A stretch of DNA of 64,000 bases from Dryocola sp032000125 (GTDB lineage Bacteria; Pseudomonadota; Gammaproteobacteria; Enterobacterales; Enterobacteriaceae). Under the pieces are notes generated by a model. That model made no database searches and was not told where the DNA came from. It worked only from the letters and a program-made list of their open reading frames with translations. Of this stretch, positions 15,633 through 24,162 are shown in pieces. The translations under genes and the position numbers were made by a program. The stretch lies in contig DAMALH010000003.1 in assembly GCA_032000125.1 (NCBI GenBank), forward strand, positions 100,430 through 164,429. The letters are read 5' to 3'. Numbering within the stretch: position 1 is the stretch's first letter; every line of letters starts with the position of its first letter.

Positions 15633-17171
15633 ATGTCCAGGCCAATTATTCTGGCTATTGATGAGGGCACAACCAACGCTAAGGTCGTAGCGGTGGATAG
15701 CGACGGGCAAATAGTCGCCCGTTGCGGGGCAAGCGTTGCGATGAACCATCCGGCGCCGGGGCTTGCGGAACAGGACCCGCTCGCCATCTGGCAGGCGGTG
15801 TGCGACGCGCTAACCGGCTGTCTCGGACAGCTTAGCGAGGTGACGGTTGCAGGCATCGCCATCAGCAATCAGCGCGAATCCGTTCTGGTCTGGCAAAGAA
15901 GCGACGGCAGGCCGCTCACGCCGGTGGTAAGCTGGCAGGACAGGCGCTCCGAAGCGCGCTGCCAGCGGCTTCTGGCTCAGGGGTATGGCGAGCTTATTAC
16001 TCGTCTCACCGGCCTGCCCGTTGATCCCCTCTTCCCGGCTGCGAAAATCCGCGCCCTGCTCGAAACGATACCGGACGGTATGCAGCGCGCCGCGCAAGGC
16101 GAGCTGTGTATCGGGACTATCGACTCCTGGCTTACCTGGCAGCTCACCGGCGGCAGATCCTTTACCACGGATTTCTCCAATGCGGCGCGCACCCAGNNNN
16201 NNNNNNNNNNNNNNNNNNNNNNNNNNNNNNNNNNNNNNNNNNNNNNNNNNNNNNNNNNTTATCGCGCCGGGTGGGACGACGAACTGCTGGCCCTGTTCGA
16301 CATACCCCATGCCGCGCTCGCGCAGGTGCTCCCTTCGTCCGGCCATCATGGCGAAGTGGGGATATCCTCCATTGCGGGCTTGCTGCCCGGCACCCCGATC
16401 CTGGCGCTGATTGGCGACTCCCATGCCGCCCTCTACGCGCAGCGTCGCGCCTGTGGACAGGTGGTGAAAGCCACCTACGGTACCGGTTCTTCATTAATGC
16501 TCTCGGTGCCTGAGCCTATCGCTGCCGGCCAGCTAAGCACCACGCTTGCCTGGCACGACGGCGAAGTGAATTACGCATTAGAAGGCAACATTACCCATAC
16601 CGGCTCCGGGGCGGCCTGGCTTGGCAGCATGCTGGGCATCAGCGATCCGGTAAGGCTCACCGAGCTTGCGCAGACGACGGAAGGCAACCAGGGCGTTTAC
16701 TACGTCCCCGCGCTTTCGGGCCTGGGCGCGCCGTGGTGGGATTTGCAGGCACGCGGCACGATCTGCGGGCTGACGGATGCCGCAACCCCCGCCGTCCTTG
16801 CGCGGGCCGCGCTGGAATCCATCGCCTACCAGATTGCCGACGTCTTCTTCGCCATGGAACAGGCCTGCGGAACGCGTCTCGACACCCTTTGCGTGGACGG
16901 CACCGCCACCAAAAACCGCTGGCTGATGCAGTTCCAGGCCGACCTGTTAGCGCGGCCTTTACTTATCCAGCCGGCCGCAGAAGTCTCCGCGTTAGGCGCC
17001 GCCTTGCTGGCGGGCAAAGCTCTCGGCTGGTGGCAGGACGGGCAAATGCCCGTATCGCTTGCCACCTGCGGCGAACGTTTACTCCCACGCAGCAACCAGC
17101 AGCAAAAAATGCACGACAACTATAAACAGTGGCTCGAAGCCGTGGCTCGCTGCCGCTTTCAGCCCAAATAA
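15633..17171 (+). CDS. FGGY-family carbohydrate kinase (interrupted by a sequence gap)
   Basis: The ATP-dependent sugar kinase has the N-terminal phosphate loop LAIDEGTTNAKVVAVD, YGTGSSLML in the middle and the ATP-site block DGTATKNRWLMQFQADLL near the C-terminus, most like glycerol kinase and xylulokinase relatives. A run of 62 N (16197-16258) replaces about 21 codons after NAARTQ; the frame continues without shift (21 undetermined residues), so the gene is probably intact at about 512 residues. It follows the transketolase by two bases. It would phosphorylate a ketose made by the isomerase encoded next, for example apulose to apulose 4-phosphate if the D-apiose hypothesis holds. Confidence 0.88.
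   Translation: MSRPIILAIDEGTTNAKVVAVDSDGQIVARCGASVAMNHPAPGLAEQDPLAIWQAVCDALTGCLGQLSEVTVAGIAISNQRESVLVWQRSDGRPLTPVVSWQDRRSEARCQRLLAQGYGELITRLTGLPVDPLFPAAKIRALLETIPDGMQRAAQGELCIGTIDSWLTWQLTGGRSFTTDFSNAARTQXXXXXXXXXXXXXXXXXXXXXYRAGWDDELLALFDIPHAALAQVLPSSGHHGEVGISSIAGLLPGTPILALIGDSHAALYAQRRACGQVVKATYGTGSSLMLSVPEPIAAGQLSTTLAWHDGEVNYALEGNITHTGSGAAWLGSMLGISDPVRLTELAQTTEGNQGVYYVPALSGLGAPWWDLQARGTICGLTDAATPAVLARAALESIAYQIADVFFAMEQACGTRLDTLCVDGTATKNRWLMQFQADLLARPLLIQPAAEVSALGAALLAGKALGWWQDGQMPVSLATCGERLLPRSNQQQKMHDNYKQWLEAVARCRFQPK
16197..16258. other. Assembly gap of 62 undetermined bases
   Basis: A run of n within the FGGY kinase gene. Translation on both sides is in one frame, so the stated gap length is compatible with an intact gene, but its true length cannot be known from this text. 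Confidence 1.
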
Positions 17172-17191
17172 CCTTTTACTGGAGTGAAGCC

Positions 17192-18610
17192 ATGTCTCGT
17201 ATCCCACAACAATTAACCTTCGGCGTCATTATTGGAAACCGTGGTTTTTTCCCGAGCTATTTAGTGGCCGAAGCGCGTGAACAAGCGCAAAACCTGTTTG
17301 CAGACCTTGGGATCAACACCGTTATGTTAGAAGACGGTCAAACCCACCTTGGCGGCGTAGAAACACGCCAGGATGCCAAAGTCTGCGCCGCGCTGCTGCG
17401 TAAACATCGCGATGACATTCACGGCATCGTGGTATTACTGCCAAACTTCGGCGATGAAAAAGCCGTGGCGGAGGCCATTCGTTTGTCCGGGCTAACCGTG
17501 CCGGTCCTGATTCAGGCCGAGGAAGATAATCTGGACAAGATGGGGCTGGCAACCCGCCGCGATAGCTTCTGCGGCAAGATCTCCCTGTGTAACAACCTGC
17601 GCCAGTACGGCATTCCGTTTACGCTAACCAGCCAGCACGTCTGTGCGTTAAGCGGAGACGTTTTCGCCGGCGATCTGCAGCGCTTTGCCCAGATTTGCCG
17701 GGTGGTGAAATCCATGCAGGGCGTGCGTATCGGCGCCATCGGCGCCCGGCCTGCCAGCTTTAACACCGTGCGTTATAGCGAAAAGCTGCTTGAGAAAATG
17801 GGCGTGGCGGTAGAAACCCTCGATCTCTCTGAGATCTTCACCCGCATCAAACACATCAGCGACAGCGACCTGCGCGTCAGTGAAAAACGTGGTTTGCTAC
17901 TGGAAAACGCCGATGCCAGCGCCATTCCGGCCGACAAGCTCACCACCATGGCAAAACTCTTTGTGGTGATAAGCGAATGGGTGGTGGCAAACGACATTGA
18001 TACCACGGCAATTCAGTGCTGGACGTCGCTCCAGGAAAATCTGGGCATTAACGTATGCTCCATCATGAGCGTGATGTCCGGGCAGCTAATGCCAAGCGCC
18101 TGCGAGGTGGATGTGATGGGCGCGCTGTCGATGTACGCCCTCGCAAGCTGTTCGCTAAGTCCGGCCTCCATCGCCGACTGGAACAATAACTTTGGCGACG
18201 ATCGTAATAAGTGCGTGCTGTTCCACTGCGGCAACTTTGCCAGCAGCAGCCTGGAATCACCGTCGATGGGCACCGCCGATATCATCGGCACAACGGTTGG
18301 CAAGGAAAACACCTGTGGTGCCGTGCACGGGCGCATGAAAAGCGGGCCGCTGACATATTTCCGCCTCTCATCTGATGATTTTACCGGGGAAGTGAAAGCC
18401 TATGTGGGCGAAGGCCAGTCGGTGGACGACCCGCTTGATACCGTGGGCTGCCGGGCCGTCATTGAAGTGCCCCATCTGGAAAACCTGCTGGCGTGGATTT
18501 GCAACAATGGCTTCGAACATCACGTTGCCATGAACCACTCCGCGACCGGGGCCGTATTGCAGGAAGCGTTCAGTAAGTACCTTGGCGTGAATTGTTACCT
18601 GCACCGCTAA
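17192..18610 (+). CDS. L-fucose isomerase-fold sugar isomerase
   Basis: This 472-residue enzyme of the L-fucose/L-arabinose isomerase superfamily has a putative metal triad E305 (PSACEVDVMGA), D329 (SIADWNNNF) and H449 (VAMNHSATG). The E-to-D spacing of 24 equals that of E. coli FucI (E337, D361, H528). The start at 17192 has GGAGTGAA just upstream. As last gene of the operon it would convert the imported aldose to a ketose for the kinase. Together with a split transketolase it fits a D-apiose isomerase role better than fucose, since no fuculose-phosphate aldolase is present; this is inference. Confidence 0.85.
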   Translation: MSRIPQQLTFGVIIGNRGFFPSYLVAEAREQAQNLFADLGINTVMLEDGQTHLGGVETRQDAKVCAALLRKHRDDIHGIVVLLPNFGDEKAVAEAIRLSGLTVPVLIQAEEDNLDKMGLATRRDSFCGKISLCNNLRQYGIPFTLTSQHVCALSGDVFAGDLQRFAQICRVVKSMQGVRIGAIGARPASFNTVRYSEKLLEKMGVAVETLDLSEIFTRIKHISDSDLRVSEKRGLLLENADASAIPADKLTTMAKLFVVISEWVVANDIDTTAIQCWTSLQENLGINVCSIMSVMSGQLMPSACEVDVMGALSMYALASCSLSPASIADWNNNFGDDRNKCVLFHCGNFASSSLESPSMGTADIIGTTVGKENTCGAVHGRMKSGPLTYFRLSSDDFTGEVKAYVGEGQSVDDPLDTVGCRAVIEVPHLENLLAWICNNGFEHHVAMNHSATGAVLQEAFSKYLGVNCYLHR

Positions 18611-18614
18611 ACGC

Positions 18615-18649
18615 AAAAACCGCGGCGAGAACGCTCACCGCGGTTTTTT
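18615..18649. terminator. Bidirectional terminator closing the pentose operon
   Basis: AAAAACCGCGG (18615-18625) and CCGCGGTTTTTT (18638-18649) form a strong stem with A- and T-tracts on either side, serving both the isomerase gene (+) and the hydrolase gene (-). Confidence 0.9.
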
Positions 18650-18662
18650 CCCGGCTTATTAG

Positions 18663-19421
18663 CTAGTGGTTTACACAGAAGTTTGCCAGCGCGCGGGCAA
18701 GGCCTGCGGGATTTTCCCATGACATGGAATGCCCGGCATTTGGGATAACCACCGTGCTTATCCCTGCGGCCTGCACGGCCGCGAAATCATCATCCGGCAG
18801 GGAGTCCTCCCCAAAAATGAGCGCTTTCGGCAACTGGATAGTCGTGAACGTCTCAAACCAGGACGGCTCAACGCCTTTTATCAGGCTGCTGGCACCGCGC
18901 CACAGGGCATAAGGCGCGCTACTGAGCACGCTCCCATCCCACGGCGATTGTTCAGCGGCAAGCAAGGCGTCATAACCCTCGCTTACAAACGTGTTTTCAT
19001 CCTGCCCGGCAATGCTGCGGCTAAAGATGCCGCCTCCGGCCTGGAAGTTAGGCTCCGAGACAATCAGACCGGCGATTTTTGCAGGCATCAGCGCCGCGAC
19101 TTCGATAGCTATGCTGCCGCCCATGCTGTGGCCATAAAGGTAGAACCGGTGTAAACCCAGGTGTTCAACCAGTTCGCCAATGACCAGCGCCTGATCGGTG
19201 GTGCTGTACGTATAGCCCTCTGGCTTTTCGCTGTATCCGCAACCGGGCAAATCAACCAGCACGCTGCGGCGGCTGCCAAACGCCGGGTCAGCAAAAACGC
19301 GAGGATATTCATAAGAAGAGGCGCAGCCCAGACCGTGAATAAAGAGTAAAGGCACGCCGCTGCCGGGTAAATCCTGGTAGCGAACCCGGCAGCGGGCATG
19401 ACGAGAAGTAAAACTCTGCAT
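18663..19421 (-). CDS. Alpha/beta hydrolase
   Basis: This 252-residue alpha/beta-hydrolase fold protein has the oxyanion segment FIHGLGCASSYEY, nucleophile elbow GHSMGG (Ser), a downstream acidic candidate in FGEDSLPDDD and the catalytic His in NAGHSMSWENP. The ATG at 19421 is chosen because AAAGGA lies six bases before it; a TTG five codons upstream is less likely. It resembles general esterase or haloalkane-type hydrolases, and its substrate is unknown. It follows the oxidoreductase-isomerase operon by 55 bp, but this gap contains its own promoter-like elements with a strong LexA-type box, so regulation may differ. Confidence 0.85.
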   Translation of the reverse strand: MQSFTSRHARCRVRYQDLPGSGVPLLFIHGLGCASSYEYPRVFADPAFGSRRSVLVDLPGCGYSEKPEGYTYSTTDQALVIGELVEHLGLHRFYLYGHSMGGSIAIEVAALMPAKIAGLIVSEPNFQAGGGIFSRSIAGQDENTFVSEGYDALLAAEQSPWDGSVLSSAPYALWRGASSLIKGVEPSWFETFTTIQLPKALIFGEDSLPDDDFAAVQAAGISTVVIPNAGHSMSWENPAGLARALANFCVNH

Positions 19422-19442
19422 GTCGATTCCTTTCAAAGGGGT

Positions 19443-19462
19443 TACTGTGATTACATACAGTA
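19443..19462 (-). promoter_or_regulatory. LexA-type SOS box upstream of the alpha/beta hydrolase
   Basis: TACTGTGATTACATACAGTA has both perfect TACTG/CAGTA arms and the CTGT-N8-ACAG core of the E. coli LexA consensus. On the minus strand TATACT (19459-19464) overlaps the box as a -10 candidate, 38 bp before the ATG at 19421. Confidence 0.7.
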
Positions 19463-19476
19463 TAATGCAGGATTGG

Positions 19477-20595
19477 CTACCATTCCATCCACACCCCGCC
19501 CCGATCGCTGCTGGCGCGCAGCGTTTCGATAAAGCGCATGCCGGATAAGCCTTCCGTTATTCCCGGTAATAACGGCGCGCTGCCCCCGCGAATTTTTACT
19601 GCGGCTTCGCGATAGATTTGGGCAAAACCCTCCAGATAGCCTTCCGGGTGTCCGGCGGGCGTGCGGCACAGGTGACGCACAGAATCATGGTTATTGACCC
19701 CGTTACGCGTGACAACGTAACTATTTCCGTGCAGCGGGTGAATTTCAAGTATTTCAGGCTGTTGCTGACGAAAACTGATGCTTCCCCTGCTGCCCACGAT
19801 GCGTAAACGCAGATCGTTTTCATAGCCCGGCGCGACCTGGCTTGCCCACAGGCGCCCTCTGGCTCCGCTGGCATAGCGCATCTCTGCGTAAACCTCATCG
19901 TCCAGTTCGCGGCCCTCGATGCGCGTCAGCAGCTCGCCGCGAATCGCTTCCGGCTCCATGCCGGTGACAAACGCCGCCAGTTGCCAGGCATGCGTGCCGA
20001 TATCGCCAATCGCCCCGGCCCCGGCAAACTGCGCTTTGCCGCGCCAGCTCGCCTGTTTATTGTCGGTAAGCTCCAGCCTGTCGTTCAGCCAGCCCTGTAG
20101 GTATTCCACTTCTACATTGCGGATCTCGCCGATTTCGCTATTGGCAATGCGCGCTCGCGCCTCGCGTACCATCGGCAGTGCGCTGTAGTTATGGGTCAGA
20201 ATGAAATGGCAGCCGGATTCGTTCAGCACAAAAGCCAGCTCTTCGCCCTCCGCAAGGGTAATGCCCAGCGGTTTATCACAAATAACGTGAATTTTCTTTT
20301 CCAGAAACGCTCTGGCAATGGGCACATGCAAAAAGTTCGGCGTGACTATCGCCACCGCTTCAATGCCGTCCGGCCTTGCGGCCTCCTGTTCTGCCATTTC
20401 CTGCCAGCTTGCATAGCTGCGTTCGGGGGCAATAAACAGCGCTTCGCCGCTGCGTTTTGCGTTTTCAGGCGAGGACGAGAACGCCCCGGCAACCAGTTCA
20501 AACTGGTCGTCAAGCCGGGCGGCAATGCGATGTACGCCGCCAATAAACGAACCTTCACCGCCGCCCACCATACCCAACCGGATGCGTTTCATCAT
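19477..20595 (-). CDS. Gfo/Idh/MocA-family NAD(P)-dependent sugar oxidoreductase (first of two)
   Basis: This 372-residue protein has an N-terminal Rossmann fold (RLGMVGGGEGSFIGGVHR), the family EKxxxxxKPL region as KIHVICDKPLG, and the C-terminal alpha/beta domain with AGAGAIGDIGTHAWQLA (His candidate for catalysis). Such enzymes oxidise or epimerise sugars, inositols or sugar acids. Its ATG overlaps the isomerase stop by four bases (ATGA). Two oxidoreductases and one isomerase in one operon recall inositol or keto-sugar pathways, in which oxidation at one carbon precedes isomerisation and later reduction. Confidence 0.9.
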   Translation of the reverse strand: MMKRIRLGMVGGGEGSFIGGVHRIAARLDDQFELVAGAFSSSPENAKRSGEALFIAPERSYASWQEMAEQEAARPDGIEAVAIVTPNFLHVPIARAFLEKKIHVICDKPLGITLAEGEELAFVLNESGCHFILTHNYSALPMVREARARIANSEIGEIRNVEVEYLQGWLNDRLELTDNKQASWRGKAQFAGAGAIGDIGTHAWQLAAFVTGMEPEAIRGELLTRIEGRELDDEVYAEMRYASGARGRLWASQVAPGYENDLRLRIVGSRGSISFRQQQPEILEIHPLHGNSYVVTRNGVNNHDSVRHLCRTPAGHPEGYLEGFAQIYREAAVKIRGGSAPLLPGITEGLSGMRFIETLRASSDRGGVWMEW

Positions 20596-21656
20596 TCTTC
20601 CTCCAGCCCAAGCATTTTACGTACCGCCGCCTTTTCACTTCCGCGCAGGGCGAAGTCATCGAAAGCGCGATCGGCTACGGGAATAATGTGTTCGGCGATA
20701 AATTTCGCCCCTTGGCGCGCGCCGGCTTCACCCGACTTCAGGCAGCACTCCCACTCAAGCGTAGCCCACCCGGCGTAGTCGTACTGCGCAAGCTTGCTAA
20801 AAATGCCTTTGAAATCCACCTGCCCGTCGCCGAGCGAACGGAAACGTCCGGGGCGTTCGGTCCACGGCTGGTATCCGGCGTAAACCCCGCTTTTCGCCGA
20901 GCGCTGAAACTCGGCGTCTTTAACGTGAAAGGCTTTAATGCGCGAATGATAAAGATCGATAAAACCCAGGTAATCCATATGCTGCAGCAGCATATGGCTT
21001 GGATCGTAAAGGATGTTGCAGCGCGGGTGATTATCGACAAGCGCTAAAAAACGCTCAAAGGTTACGCCGTCGTGTAAATCTTCGCCGGGGTGAAGCTCGA
21101 AACACAGGTCCACGCCTGCCTCTTCAAAACTGTTCAGAACGGGCCGCCAGCGCCTGGCCAGTTCGCTGAACGCCTCGTCGATAAGCATCGCATTGCGCGG
21201 CGGCCAGGGGTAAAAATACGGCCAGGCCAGCGCGCCGGAAAACGTGGCGTGCGCCTTTAGCCCCAGGTTCTGCGACGCCCGCGCCGCCTGCTTCAGGCTA
21301 TCCGCGCCCCACTGCTGGCGCGCGCTAGCGTCGTGCGCAAGTTCAGGCGGAGCGAATCCCGCAAACGCGGCTTGATAGGCTGGATGCACGGCAATGAGCT
21401 GCCCCTGGAGGTGGGTAGAAAGCTCGCTAATTTCCAGGCCCACATTTGCAAGCCGCCCGCGGATTTCTGCACAATAATCCGGGCTTTCGGCCGCTTTACG
21501 CAAATCGAAAATATGCGGTAAATGCGTTGGAAGCTGAACCGCTTTATAACCCAGTCCTGCAACCCATGCCGCCAGCGTATCCAGCGAGTTAAACGGCGGC
21601 TGCTCGCCAATAAACTGGGAAAGAAAAATGGAGGGTCCCTTCAGGGTTTTCATCAA
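20592..21656 (-). CDS. Sugar phosphate isomerase/epimerase (xylose isomerase-like TIM barrel)
   Basis: This 354-residue AP-endonuclease-2/xylose isomerase-like TIM barrel shows metal-ligand candidates in LCFELHPGED (Glu), ILYDPSHMLLQHMD (Asp, His), IKAFHVKDAEF and the terminal ATLEWECC (Glu). It is longer than many IolE/IolI relatives (about 280). It overlaps both neighbours by four bases, so oxidoreductase, isomerase and oxidoreductase are co-translated. The exact reaction is not known; epimerisation of a keto-sugar made by the adjacent dehydrogenases is likely. Confidence 0.88.
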   Translation of the reverse strand: MMKTLKGPSIFLSQFIGEQPPFNSLDTLAAWVAGLGYKAVQLPTHLPHIFDLRKAAESPDYCAEIRGRLANVGLEISELSTHLQGQLIAVHPAYQAAFAGFAPPELAHDASARQQWGADSLKQAARASQNLGLKAHATFSGALAWPYFYPWPPRNAMLIDEAFSELARRWRPVLNSFEEAGVDLCFELHPGEDLHDGVTFERFLALVDNHPRCNILYDPSHMLLQHMDYLGFIDLYHSRIKAFHVKDAEFQRSAKSGVYAGYQPWTERPGRFRSLGDGQVDFKGIFSKLAQYDYAGWATLEWECCLKSGEAGARQGAKFIAEHIIPVADRAFDDFALRGSEKAAVRKMLGLEEE

Positions 21657-22741
21657 AGCATCTCCTTAATGTTAACCATACGCTGCTCGCGAACCGCAAG
21701 ATCCGCCGCCAGCGCCACGGCCAAGCTTTCAACCGCCTGCTGCTGATGCAGCGTTAAATCGCTATTTTCAATAATAGAACGTGCAAAAAACTGCTGTTCG
21801 AGACGGCATAAAGCGAAGTGGTCGGGCTCGCCGGCCGCGCTTATCCACTCGTCCTGAAGCTCAAACTCCCCCTGAGCGTTGAGCTGTGAATGATGCAGAC
21901 GTAGCGATTCGGTTCGCGTGTGCGCTTCAACGCTTGCGGACTGCCCTTCGCCACCGGCTTCGCGCGCCACAATAGAGGCCGATCCTTTCGGCCCGATAAC
22001 GTCTTTAATAAAGAACGCCGTCTGGCTCATCATCGGTCCCCAGCCTGCTTCATACCAGCCAACAGAACCGTCAGCGAAGCGCACCTGTAGCTGGCCGTAG
22101 TTAAACTGCGTCGGGGAAAGCTCATCGCTTAAGCGCGCGCCGATTGCGCTTACGGAAAGCGGGCTTGCCTGCGTCATCTGGCACATCACGTCCAGGTAAT
22201 GCACGCCGCAATCCACAATCGGCGAAAGCGACTGCATTAGCATTTTGTGGGTGTGCCAGGCGCTGCCGGAGCTTTGCTGGTTGAGGTTCATACGCATCAC
22301 CAGCGGCTTGCCGAGGTTTTGTGCCAGATGAATAAACTGCTGCCAGGCGGGATGATGCCGCAGGACATAGCCCACCACTAGCTGTTTACCCGCAAGCTTT
22401 GCGGTCGCCACCACGCGTTTAGCGCCAGAAACGGTCGTGGCAAGAGGTTTCTCCAGAAACACATGGCAGCCTGCGGCAAGCGCCGTCAGCGCTAAAACTT
22501 CGTGGGTGTCAGGCCAGGTGGCGATACAGACCGCGTCCGGCTGGGTCTGTTTAATGGCATCCTGCATCTCGTCGAACACCGGGATGTCTTCACCGAGGCT
22601 CTCTTTTAAGTGCTCTTTGGACGTTCCGCGGGCAACCAGCCCGCAGAGTGAAAATTCCGGCAGCGCTTTATATGCCTGAGCGTGAGCTGCGCCCATATTG
22701 CCGCAGCCCACAACCAGCACCCGGAGTGCTCTATCGGCCAT
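21653..22741 (-). CDS. Gfo/Idh/MocA-family NAD(P)-dependent sugar oxidoreductase (second)
   Basis: The 362-residue product has the Rossmann motif VLVVGCGNMGAAHAQAY, the segment GCHVFLEKPLATTVSGAKRVV (EKPL typical of the family) and a substrate region SPIVDCGVHYLDVMCQMT with a catalytic-His candidate. The start is taken at 22741 (MADRALRV), where the ATG overlaps the transporter stop; an upstream start inside the transporter is less plausible. It is only distantly similar to the oxidoreductase at 19477-20595, so the two probably act on different intermediates or in opposite directions. Confidence 0.9.
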   Translation of the reverse strand: MADRALRVLVVGCGNMGAAHAQAYKALPEFSLCGLVARGTSKEHLKESLGEDIPVFDEMQDAIKQTQPDAVCIATWPDTHEVLALTALAAGCHVFLEKPLATTVSGAKRVVATAKLAGKQLVVGYVLRHHPAWQQFIHLAQNLGKPLVMRMNLNQQSSGSAWHTHKMLMQSLSPIVDCGVHYLDVMCQMTQASPLSVSAIGARLSDELSPTQFNYGQLQVRFADGSVGWYEAGWGPMMSQTAFFIKDVIGPKGSASIVAREAGGEGQSASVEAHTRTESLRLHHSQLNAQGEFELQDEWISAAGEPDHFALCRLEQQFFARSIIENSDLTLHQQQAVESLAVALAADLAVREQRMVNIKEML

Positions 22742-23978
22742 CTTTCGCACCTTCTTTATAATTAAACGTGAAGAAGAAAATGGCGGCAATAATCACGGCG
22801 GCGATGGCAGGCAGCCACCAGAATTGCTGCCACTGAACCAGCGCCTGGGCGCCCTGGGCGGTAACCGAGCGGTTAAATACCGCGCCGCTGATTTGCGAAC
22901 CAATAAGCATGCCCAGCCCGTAGGTAAACAGCACCAGCAGGCTCTGGGCCTGGCCTTTCACTTTGTCGCCCGCCACCTTATCGGTATAGATAAAGCCGAT
23001 AACAAAGAAGAAGTCGTAGCACACGCCGTGCAGAATAATGCCGATGTAAATCATCCAGCGGGTTTCTTCCGCGATGCTCAGGGCGAACATAGCGTAGCGC
23101 GCAAACCACGCCAGCATGCCGATCAGCAGCATCATTTTGATGCCCAGACGACGGAAGAAGAACGGGATAAGCAGCATAAACAGCAGCTCGGACATCTGCC
23201 CGAACGCCATCACGCCGCTGACGTTTTCAAAGCCCAGCGCGGAGATAAACGGCGCGGCGTAAGCGTAGTAAGCGGCAAGCGGAATAGAAATCAGCGTGGC
23301 GCAGATAATGAACACCATAAAGTGACGCTGCTTGAGCAAGGCAAAGGCATCGGCGCACAGCAGGTCGCGCATGGAAAGCGGCTTACCGCGATCCGGCGCA
23401 GGCGTGTTGGGCAGCGTGAAGCTGTAAATGCCAAGCACGACCGACGCAACCGCCGCCATGGTGAAGATGCTGGTGCTGTCAGAAAGCCCGCTCACGCCGA
23501 CGATTAAGCCCGCGACAATCCAGCCGATAGTGCCGAATGCGCGCACGATCGGGAAGCCCTTCTCGCTGTTTGCAAGGCTGTGGAACGCCACGTTGTTGCT
23601 CAGCGCGATGGTTGGCATATAGCAAAGCATATAGGCGAATATCACCCACAGCAGGCCGGTTTGCCCGCTTTCAAACAGGCCCGGCAGCCACCACAGCAGC
23701 GCGGCCCCTACCAGATGCAGCACGCCAAGCACCTTTTGCGAAGCAAAGAAGCGGTCCACCAGCATGCCCAGCACAAACGGCGAAAGGATGGAAGCGATAG
23801 GCCCGGTGGAGTACGCGTCGCCAATCACCGCGCTCAGGCCATATTTTCCCATGACGACGCCCAGCGTAACGTACCAGGCACCCCAGACGAAAAACTGCAG
23901 AAACATCATTAACGACAGGCGGGGAATAACCCATTTGTGGGTGATTACCTGCGCCCCAACGGCTGAGTGAGAAGACAT
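22731..23978 (-). CDS. NupG/XapB/YegT-family proton-linked symporter
   Basis: This 415-residue, 12-helix MFS transporter of the nucleoside:H+ symporter family carries the family blocks MMFLQFFVWGAWYVTLG, SPFVLGMLVDRFFASQKVLG (20-residue core), PTIALSNNVAFHSL and LHGVCYDFFFVIGFIYTDK. Characterised members carry nucleosides; YegT-like members lie in sugar clusters. It is the first gene of the minus-strand operon and brings in the substrate, perhaps a glycoside or nucleoside-like compound. Two LacI-type operators lie just upstream. Confidence 0.9.
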   Translation of the reverse strand: MSSHSAVGAQVITHKWVIPRLSLMMFLQFFVWGAWYVTLGVVMGKYGLSAVIGDAYSTGPIASILSPFVLGMLVDRFFASQKVLGVLHLVGAALLWWLPGLFESGQTGLLWVIFAYMLCYMPTIALSNNVAFHSLANSEKGFPIVRAFGTIGWIVAGLIVGVSGLSDSTSIFTMAAVASVVLGIYSFTLPNTPAPDRGKPLSMRDLLCADAFALLKQRHFMVFIICATLISIPLAAYYAYAAPFISALGFENVSGVMAFGQMSELLFMLLIPFFFRRLGIKMMLLIGMLAWFARYAMFALSIAEETRWMIYIGIILHGVCYDFFFVIGFIYTDKVAGDKVKGQAQSLLVLFTYGLGMLIGSQISGAVFNRSVTAQGAQALVQWQQFWWLPAIAAVIIAAIFFFTFNYKEGAKDGR

Positions 23979-24022
23979 AAATCCTCCGCGACAGAGTATT
24001 GATTTAGGGTAAGAGTTATTTT

Positions 24023-24068
24023 TGTAATCGATTACATTAATGATTCATTAAAAATGTAATCGATTTCA
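24023..24068. promoter_or_regulatory. Two LacI-family operators in the divergent promoter
   Basis: TGTAATCGATTACA (24023-24036) is a perfect 14-bp palindrome; TGTAATCGATTTCA (24055-24068) repeats it with one mismatch. Their centres are 32 bp apart, about three helical turns, so cooperative binding on one face is possible. The central CG and AATCGATT pattern is typical of LacI/GalR operators. Confidence 0.85.
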
Positions 24069-24162
24069 GGTGGCTTTCCATCCTGCACGGGAATTATTTG
24101 GTACTATTGATGCGAATCTGCAATGCGCTTCACAAATAATCAGCCAGGCCCTGAGGATTAGC

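Noticed and set aside
16197..16258. Frameshift in the FGGY kinase at the run of N
   Set aside because: The frame continues across the stated 62 bases and flanking domains are complete, so the gap is better taken as missing data than as a mutation.
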